Source: Plutella xylostella (lineage: Eukaryota; Arthropoda; Insecta; Lepidoptera; Plutellidae). Taken from it: 64,000 bases of DNA. Below the pieces are notes generated by a model. The model ran no database searches. It was given only the letters and a program-made list of their open reading frames with translations, and was not told where the DNA came from. The first letter of the stretch is position 1; the number at the start of each line of letters is the position of its first letter. The stretch is from assembly GCF_932276165.1 (NCBI RefSeq), contig NC_064012.1, positions 8,811,501 to 8,875,500 on the forward strand, in the 5' to 3' direction. The translations under genes and the position numbers were made by a program. Of the stretch, positions 59,601-64,000 are shown in pieces.

Positions 59601-59831
59601 TACATGAATACTAGTTTTACGCACGTAAAGAATGAAAAAATATGAAAATTTGAGATGTATGATTGCAAAAGAGGTAGATTGGCTAACTGAGTCTCCTGCT
59701 CTATTTGATTTGGTTTGATTTTTTTTTATTACAATTGTACTTATTTTCTGTTTCAGAATTCCGCAGATCCAAGCCAACCATTTGATGACAAAGCTCTCAT
59801 AGGCTTTGCCCAAATATCAATTGTTGACTGA
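44615..59831 (+). CDS. fray: Frayed/OSR1/SPAK STE20-type kinase (ten coding exons)
   Basis: Exons: 44615-44696, 49044-49168, 49516-49754, 51926-52091, 53958-54105, 54583-54785, 56414-56593, 56988-57076, 57590-57800, 59757-59831. Phases fit throughout and give 505 aa. WNK kinases activate OSR1/SPAK kinases, which phosphorylate cation-chloride cotransporters; the fly homologue frayed acts in glia. Seen: glycine loop GMGATAVVF, ATP lysine K50 (CAIKRI), HRDIKAGN with D150, DFG at 168-170, and activation-loop Thr189 in VRHTFVGTPCWMAPE. The exon-7 linker (SGRLHRTVTGEWVWSEEEEE) is acidic. The CCT domain (about 398-505) contains LVLRMRNARRELNDIRFEY, GLVDG and LIGFAQISIVD and binds RFxV motifs. The start is the first ATG before DDYELHDVIG. 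The gene spans 15 kb because transposons fill introns 1, 3, 4, 6 and 9. Confidence 0.98.
45044..45651. mobile_element. TIR element in frayed intron 1
   Basis: The left end TAAGGTGCAGGTTGGTTATC and the right end, whose reverse complement is TAAGGTGCAGGTGGGTAATG, are inverted repeats of about 30 bases with TA-compatible flanks. Its right part (GGTGAATGGTTCCA at about 45557) recurs at 34640. No ORF. Confidence 0.65.
46299..48655 (-). mobile_element. 5'-truncated LINE in frayed intron 1, antisense to the gene
   Basis: The minus-strand element has an open reverse transcriptase ORF, a 3' UTR of about 200 bases and a tail of ATTTT units (46299-46326). Its 5' end lies inside the endonuclease domain, at the SDHLP motif, near 48655. 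A pentamer tail fits CR1/Rex1-like groups. Confidence 0.85.
46532..48652 (-). CDS. LINE polymerase with the C-terminal end of the endonuclease, open
   Basis: About 706 residues without a stop. It begins with VSDHLPLF, the last conserved endonuclease motif. Reverse transcriptase motifs follow: KSPGHDGLSVEHLKF, GNYRPISLATTVAKVLD, FLDLSKAFDLVSYDVLW, GVRQGGLTSPKLFNVYVNDL and the catalytic NLSYADDMVLL. The C-terminus (about 560-706) is typical of the Rex1/CR1 group. There is no start codon of its own beyond internal ones, as expected after truncation. The lack of stop codons suggests a fairly recent insertion. Confidence 0.9.
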   Translation of the reverse strand, partial: DVFVSDHLPLFMKCNLSVVRPKINTRTVYRDSVIWGERNESQTNTYHLLCNTRLRDIDFPPEFTECSRGLCGSDSHRSVLDGMYDKLIHILSDAAERSSGELSSRPKKAKHLCGWNRHVREAHQEARRDFETWVLCRRPTRGPVFISMSESRKRFKSRLRWCQNNQDQLKMNVLADHRHAKRFGKFWKATKKLDVRPGLAACVDGRSDPAAIADLFRSHFQVHSPLGPSASSVCDTHQSCGVEELPYTRFTAAQIRHVLRKMTGGKSPGHDGLSVEHLKFAGVHLPRILAMFFTMCMSHSYLPHKLMRTLVVPIVKNRTGDITDRGNYRPISLATTVAKVLDSLLDSCLDPYLNLHDAQFGFRPGLSTESAILSLKHTVRYYTARKTPVYACFLDLSKAFDLVSYDVLWGKLGDRGVPVEVLNLFRYWYSNQSNLVRWAGALSEPYTLECGVRQGGLTSPKLFNVYVNDLIVKLSSTRSGCSVGGVRVNNLSYADDMVLLSPSARGLRELLAVCESYSASHGLTYNVKKCEYIIFKSAAKSPENTLNIQLNKIDVKRVSQCKYLGHWLNDELNDDIDIERERRALAIRGNMLARRFHRCNTEVKISLFKAYCQSFYTGSLWVDHTKKSLDTLRIQYNNIFRMLLGLPRYCSASGMFALNYTDGFHAVMRKKTTSLINRVRNSPNTILNTVVDMASSLWKTLIRRVI
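51208..51299 (-). mobile_element. SINE fragment with 13-base target duplication (frayed intron 3)
   Basis: GAACTACCAATCT is present at 51195-51207 and 51300-51312. The 92 bases between match the 3' portion of the SINE at 24816-25101 (TGTGCATATCCCCAAGGTCT and CACCTGGCTCTCTAGAGTGG). The copy is 5'-truncated. Confidence 0.85.
51601..51817 (-). mobile_element. MITE (ACTCACGGGCAATG family), reverse copy
   Basis: The reverse complement reads ACACTCGTAAGGTATAAACT, CTTCCACTTACAAAATGTGG, ... AAGCTAGCTTTTTCCGTTCA, parallel to the copy at 36658. It ends about 100 bases before frayed exon 4. Confidence 0.7.
52165..52510. other. GC-rich block in frayed intron 4, unexplained
   Basis: About 345 bases are clearly richer in GC than the rest of the intron and have open frames on both strands (up to about 108 codons on the minus strand). 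No motif recognised and no splice sites that would add it in frame to the kinase. It may be a transposon remnant. Confidence 0.3.
53758..53893. mobile_element. Short TIR element in frayed intron 4
   Basis: AGGCTGTTTTTAACAGAATGC at the left and its imperfect inverse GCATGCTATTAAAAACAACCT at the right, 136 bases in all. It ends 65 bases before exon 5. Confidence 0.6.
54953..56189 (-). mobile_element. TA-flanked DNA element, copy 1, containing a second repeat
   Basis: Terminal repeats of about 40 bases (AGTCGTTTGCAATAGAAACC ... GGTTTCCATTGCAAACCACT), with TA on both sides. On the minus strand it keeps coding-like remnants: MKKLDGILDMASDDIVVPF followed by TGDTSDSDDDEDEDLNLF, a stop and AATAAA. 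These are probably the last exon of a vanished protein. It carries the 55101-55650 insertion and lies in frayed intron 6. Confidence 0.75.
55101..55650 (+). repeat. GGCCAAGTGCGAGTCGG...GGGTTCCGT interspersed repeat
   Basis: 550 bases from CCGGCCAAGTGCGAGTCGGG to TTTGGCTACGGAACCCTA, with GACAGACGGACAGACGG near the end. Copy 2 of the host element (58656-59512) lacks it at the matching place, so its limits are well defined. The family is, from memory, very common in Lepidoptera; class uncertain. Confidence 0.8.
56685..56739. repeat. Perfect 24-bp hairpin, 7-base loop, in frayed intron 7
   Basis: Arms 56685-56708 and 56716-56739 are exact reverse complements (AGTTTTCTAAGCTATGCGCG plus AAAA), with loop CACCGCA. 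In the pre-mRNA this would form a strong stem between exons 7 and 8. Origin unknown. Confidence 0.85.
57845..58043 (+). repeat. Abundant lepidopteran interspersed repeat (frayed intron 9)
   Basis: Same family as 12541-12728: ACTAGCTGTTTCGGCGAGC, AAAGTAGCCTATGTGTTAATC, TTTATAATATTAGTAAG. It begins 44 bases after exon 9. Confidence 0.75.
58474..58535 (+). mobile_element. SINE head only (tRNA-like)
   Basis: GAGAGCGGTGGTAGCTCAGT, then GCGCCCGCTTCTCAATCAAG and ATGCGGGTTCGA. It has both pol III boxes but stops in the T arm. Same family as 24816-25101. Confidence 0.8.
58656..59512 (-). mobile_element. TA-flanked DNA element, copy 2
   Basis: TAGTCGTTTGCAATAGAATC at the left, with its inverse at the right, between TA dinucleotides (58654-58655, 59513-59514). 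It retains the same minus-strand C-terminal remnant as copy 1, with small differences that keep the frame (SDKEDEDLNLF). It carries a 170-base insertion at 59315-59484. Located in frayed intron 9. Confidence 0.8.
59315..59484 (-). mobile_element. LINE 3' end fragment inserted in copy 2
   Basis: GATT on both sides (59311-59314, 59485-59488), with an AAT/ATT microsatellite at about 59320-59345. AATGTATTTATTTCACAAA follows, which on the minus strand reads as a LINE 3' UTR ending in ATT repeats. The terminal repeat of the host element is restored when it is removed. Confidence 0.7.
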
Positions 59832-60000
59832 ACAAGACAGGGTTATTTTAAATTTACATTACCTATGCTAAATATTTATCTACACTTCGCGAAGGATAGG
59901 GTAACTTTTGTATTGATTTTTTATTTACTGTAGTATGGTTGCTGCTTACTTATCAATTAGATATGTTTTAATTATGATAGTTATTCAATAAAAAGCTAAC
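59832..60000 (+). terminator. Frayed 3' UTR and likely polyadenylation site
   Basis: AATAAA at 59987-59992, about 155 bases after the stop, is the first canonical signal. Others lie farther on (about 60291), so a longer 3' UTR is possible. Confidence 0.5.
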
Positions 60001-62945
60001 TGATTTAAACAATCTACCTTATAATCATGAGCACTTCTCATATTTAAAAAATGCATTAAAAAGAGACAACGCTCTCTCTTTCAACTTATTCTATTCAGGA
60101 TTTAGTAAACTTTTCAGGTAATCAAGCATGGTTTTTTTATTATTATTTTATACTTACCTTAGATGTACCGATTTCCGAATTGATGCGTCAGCAGTGACCA
60201 TTAGCTATCGCCGGTTGGTAGCGCAATTTTAAACCTAGTAATTTTGTACAGTGTATTTATTTTAATTTAATAGAGGCATGTATTAAAGTGACAATAAATG
60301 AATCTCATCTGGTGTGAAAAGTTTGTAGCGTATTGAGGAAATGGCCGAATTAGGAAATTGTTTATACAAATTGTACTTATATTTTTTACATATTAATTAT
60401 GTTGATTGTATTTTAAAGTATGTGAAGTAAAGTCAACCACTGTTTGGCTGGATACCATGAAAAGACAAATTAATACCTTAAAATGTAAGTGGTTGACTTT
60501 AGACAAACATGTACACTTTATAGTACAATGGGTGCCCTTATTCCGTGCCCCTTACTGTATTTGTCCTAATGCTTAGCTTAGTCTATTAAAATATACATGA
60601 TTTTACTCCTAATGTGGTGCTACAGAATTAACCATTTCGGTATTATGAAGTAGTACACCGTTACTTTATAATCAAAATAGTATTCTTATTATTAACGTAC
60701 TTACTCTCGGTACATTAAGTACTATAAGCGTTATTATGTTCTTAATTTTATATCGTGCTTCTAGTATCAATGTATTTGTTATAGCTAGGTATATAAATGA
60801 TGTGCATTTAGATTTCATTGTTGTATACAGTTTTAGATGTTTCTAACTGTTCCCTTGGGAGGGTGGCCTACGTCAGAGGTGACTTTCAGACACAGACTAT
60901 ATAACCTGATAGGCGGCACTTTGGCAGAGAACTGCGTTCGCCAAAATTATGCTTTATTTAGCATACAAAGCCCCTGCTGTCAAGTAGACTAGATAGTTAA
61001 AAAAAATTATGCCATTGAACGTTCCAATGAAAACAAAATATCCTCTCCCCGTAGTCCAAGTAAAATTATAGCATGTGTTTTTACGGTGAAGGAAACAATC
61101 GTGAGGAAATCTGCCCATCTAGATGTGTGAACCCACCTACCCGCAATGGACCAGCGTGGTGGGAAATGTTCCAAGCTTAGGAAAGCAGTTTAGACCTTAG
61201 GGTTTGCAAAAACGTTCCAATAGATAGAGCCAGGTGCAGTCAGGCACTAAACACCCTTGCAGATACCTACCTAATAAGAAAAGATAAAATAAACTCCCGG
61301 AACTTATTACTTTTAGGGATTAGATTTTCACACTGAACTGAATCTATGCGTTGTCTTTTAGGCTATATGGTCTGTGTTTCCAGGCCACCTTCACACTATT
61401 TGCTTAAATTTTAAGATTCGTCTCGATTTGGCTCACATTTTGTCACTGACGATGGTTTTAGGTCCCATAACCTCGACTTCTTGTATATCTAACACAGGTT
61501 TTGATAGATTCTGTAAACTATGAAAGGTTTATGTTTTTCTGGCATACAAAGTGGCGCTTTTAGCGAAAACTTTCAAGTTACTATCAAATATTTATGATCT
61601 GTACAAAGGGTCTCAACTGAGTGAGCAGAGTTTCTGTGACTAAGGAGTGTCACAGTCAGCAGCACATAGTGAGCACTAATCGGAACGAGATCTTATTGTA
61701 CCACGGGATAGGTTGTAAGCCGTATCGCCGTTTTAGAACGAGTACAATGTAAAATAAGTGGGTACAAATGTAGAATGTATATGTGGAGGTTTTCTCTCGG
61801 TGGTTTACATCAACGTCGGAGAAATCTTATAAATTGTACTTAAATTCCAAAGAAATTATTGATCATATTGTGGCATGAACTTACGGCAAATAGTTTAAAA
61901 TCTGTTTTATCGTTATGAGTCGAATTAAACGTACGTAATATTATATACTTAAATAGGTATTACCTATATTTTCCCTTTATGTTTTAAGGACTGTTTACTA
62001 TGTTAAATTTTCATGATAATTATATTATGAATGATTTAATTCCCATATTTATAGAGTTTAAAGTAGATCACTAAATGTTCCTATAAATACGTTACTTGTT
62101 TATGTTAACTAGTAGTTTACTACTGTGTGACTATGTACAACATTTTATTTTGGTCTTATGTGACTTAATAACATTAATATACAACTACTTACACGTAAAC
62201 CTTGATACTTTTTCAAGGGTTTTAAATCAAATTAAAATAAATTACAAGCTTTGATGAAGTATTAAAATTTAACCCCGTATTTATAGAACTAACATAAATC
62301 GAGAAACCGAGTTTTACTCTTTGTGTCACTTGAAAATATGAAAATCGTGTACTATGCACCAATTTCAAACCATTAATTGTATTGGTGTATTGTCCTATGA
62401 ATGGGGGTTAGTGTATGATATTACTTAAATTGTATTGCACTCATTTCTGTATTCAAAGTAAGTATGTGTAAGTCGATAGACATCGTTTTATTAAGATTCT
62501 TTATATACAGTGTAATATTTAGGGCAAAACTACTTCAGCGAGTAGTCGCATTTAAAAAATATATTCCTATAATTACGTGTTAATAGTTAATTATGTTTTT
62601 TTTAAAACAACTATACGATCTACCGCGACACTGTCTAGCTCGTGCCTTCGCAATAATATGAAAATACCGTAATACGTATTTTATATGATTTTACCCTAAG
62701 ATGTCAGCTAATTGATAATTTTGTAGTCTAAATATTTCGCCAAAACAAAACTGAACAATCCATTGCACAGCCACAAATCAATCGCAATAATCAAACTACT
62801 GCGACAGGTATAATTGATAAGTTAGTGAAACATGGTATAAAGCTTAATTACTTATGTTGTGATGACGAAATAATTATGAAGTTTCAGACAGATCAAGATT
62901 AAAGGTTACAAAAAAGCACTACCTTGGTTCTTTAACATGCAACCC
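60001..62945. other. Downstream of frayed; no gene seen
   Basis: AT-rich. It contains the SINE body at 61081-61291 and an inverted pair AAAGTCAACCACT / AGTGGTTGACTTT at about 60430-60502. No exon supported. Confidence 0.4.
61081..61291 (+). mobile_element. SINE body fragment
   Basis: TTACGGTGAAGGAAACAATCGTG, then CCAGCGTGGTGGGAAATG, AAGCTTAGGAAAGCAGTTTAG and GAGCCAGGTGCAGTCAGGC, as in the body of the SINE at 24816-25101. The tRNA head is missing. Confidence 0.75.
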
Positions 62946-63422
62946 TAAGGGCCAACCCACACGTAGTAGGAACCACAACCACACGAAATCGAAATCTTGC
63001 GTATAGTCAAACAGTGTCTTCGAGGGTATAGTATCACATGTTTTTGTAGTTATGCGTTATGTTTACGACAAGACTGTCTATGTCATCTCTATGTCAAGTT
63101 ATAGGTGTCGCTGACAGTTGCGTTGTGTTACTATTTCGTCAGTATCACACAAGCGGTCGATAATGACTGCTAAATGTGGTAGGTATAGTGCCACAAACTT
63201 ATCTGTTCCGGTGAGAGCGAACTAAATTGGTCCATTTAATCTATGTCAATATGAAATTCATTTAGTAAGTAATGAGGTATGGACCAATTTAGTTCGCTCT
63301 CACCGGAACAGATAAGTTTGTGGCACTATACATGTAAATAGAATTATTCATTTTAAATAAAACATATTATACGCCCGACCACGTGGTGTGGTTGTGTTAT
63401 GGTACCTGTGGATTGGCCCTAA
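62946..63422. mobile_element. TIR element (TTAGGGCCAAYCCACA ends) containing a hairpin MITE
   Basis: TAAGGGCCAACCCACACGTA at the left and the inverse of TTAGGGCCAATCCACAGGTA at the right, with inverted CCACAACCACAC and TGTGGTTGTGTT blocks inside. The MITE at 63186-63328 sits in the middle. Confidence 0.65.
63186..63328. mobile_element. Palindromic MITE with perfect inverted repeats
   Basis: Counting the flanking TA, 63184-63234 and 63280-63330 are 51-base exact reverse complements (TAGTGCCACAAACTTATCTG onward), separated by 45 bases. TA on both sides fits a Tc1/mariner-type duplication. Absence of any mismatch points to a very recent insertion or to gene conversion between the arms. Confidence 0.88.
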
Positions 63423-64000
63423 CGGTAAATGACCTTGGTAGCGTATCCGAAATGTTTTGAAGGTATCAAATAAAAAAATATTTTAGATCTTCTTTTTCAA
63501 ATTAAATAACTCAGTGCTAAAATTAAAATCTGCCCTTCAGAATCAAGAGCAAAAATTTGCTAATTTTAAGAAAGTATAATTGTACTTGTAAAAATAATTA
63601 CAAACAAAAATTAAATACAAAATCTTAATAGGAAATTTTTCTTTGAAAATTTTAATAAGTAATTTGTGGCCAGTACTTTTGCACGATCAATATTTCAGAA
63701 TAAAAAGTTAGATTATTATGTCACTGTTTTTTCAGGGCTACATTAAATTCTGTGAATTCTTCTTTCTTTCGGTAATAAACAAAAATACCTCCGGTATACT
63801 TGTATACCTACATATTTTTAAGTTCTGTAATTATTACTATAATTAAATTATACGTAAAATTGCTGTGTACCTATTCACATTAAATAAAGTGTGATTGTTC
63901 TCAAATACCTGTGTTATTTATTTCTAATGTACCTATCTAAAGCCTACTATACACATGCCGGCGGCACGGCAGTAACTAGCCGCCGGCACCGTGTTTAGGA
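63423..64000. other. No gene seen; palindrome at the right edge
   Basis: TGCCGGCGGCACGGC and its inverse AGCCGCCGGCA at about 63957-63988 form a GC-rich inverted repeat cut off by the window end. It may be the terminus of another element. Confidence 0.35.

Noticed and set aside
1..64000. CRISPR arrays, operons or other prokaryotic systems
   Set aside because: Spliced insect genes and LINE/SINE/MITE content throughout; the regular repeats seen are transposon subterminal arrays or microsatellites.

Overview
The window is eukaryotic nuclear DNA from a moth or butterfly (Lepidoptera). The evidence is spliced genes with short GT-AG exons, AT-rich introns full of TACCTACCTA-type tracts, and many repeat families that look lepidopteran. 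Tpi is Z-linked in the moths and butterflies where it has been mapped, so a Z-chromosome origin is likely, but this is inference.

Four host genes could be assembled exon by exon. (1) Triosephosphate isomerase (Tpi), plus strand, five coding exons between 2819 and 9017, 248 aa, complete. (2) A fatty acyl-CoA reductase, minus strand, seven coding exons from 14062 down to 10722, 519 aa, complete. Its tail faces the Tpi tail. (3) A small secreted cysteine-rich protein, minus strand, six coding exons from 34805 down to 30960, 197 aa. It has a signal peptide and a C-terminal cysteine pattern like that of trunk, PTTH and noggin. It is hard to see because no exon is longer than 180 bases. (4) The frayed/OSR1/SPAK kinase, plus strand, ten coding exons from 44615 to 59831, 505 aa, complete with kinase and CCT domains. 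The four genes do unrelated jobs (glycolysis, lipid alcohol synthesis, secreted signalling, WNK-dependent ion-transport control), and nothing suggests a shared pathway.

Most of the rest is mobile DNA. There is a 3' LINE fragment at the left edge; a 1.75-kb hAT-like element with a fold-back inside it, and a nested pair of inverted-repeat elements, in Tpi intron 3; a truncated, frameshifted LINE at 18.8-20.6 kb; a tRNA-derived SINE with perfect 15-base target duplications at 24.8 kb; a hAT element inside the end of a mariner-like MITE at 36.7-37.7 kb; an RNase H LINE fragment at 38.7-39.5 kb; an apparently full-length RTE retrotransposon with an unbroken 963-aa ORF at 39.8-42.9 kb; and an antisense LINE with a 703-aa ORF in intron 1 of frayed. 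Many MITEs, fold-backs and decayed RTE tails lie between. Several insertions can be dated relative to one another from target duplications or from an unoccupied sister copy in the same window.

The item most worth following up is the trunk/PTTH/noggin-like secreted gene at 31-35 kb.
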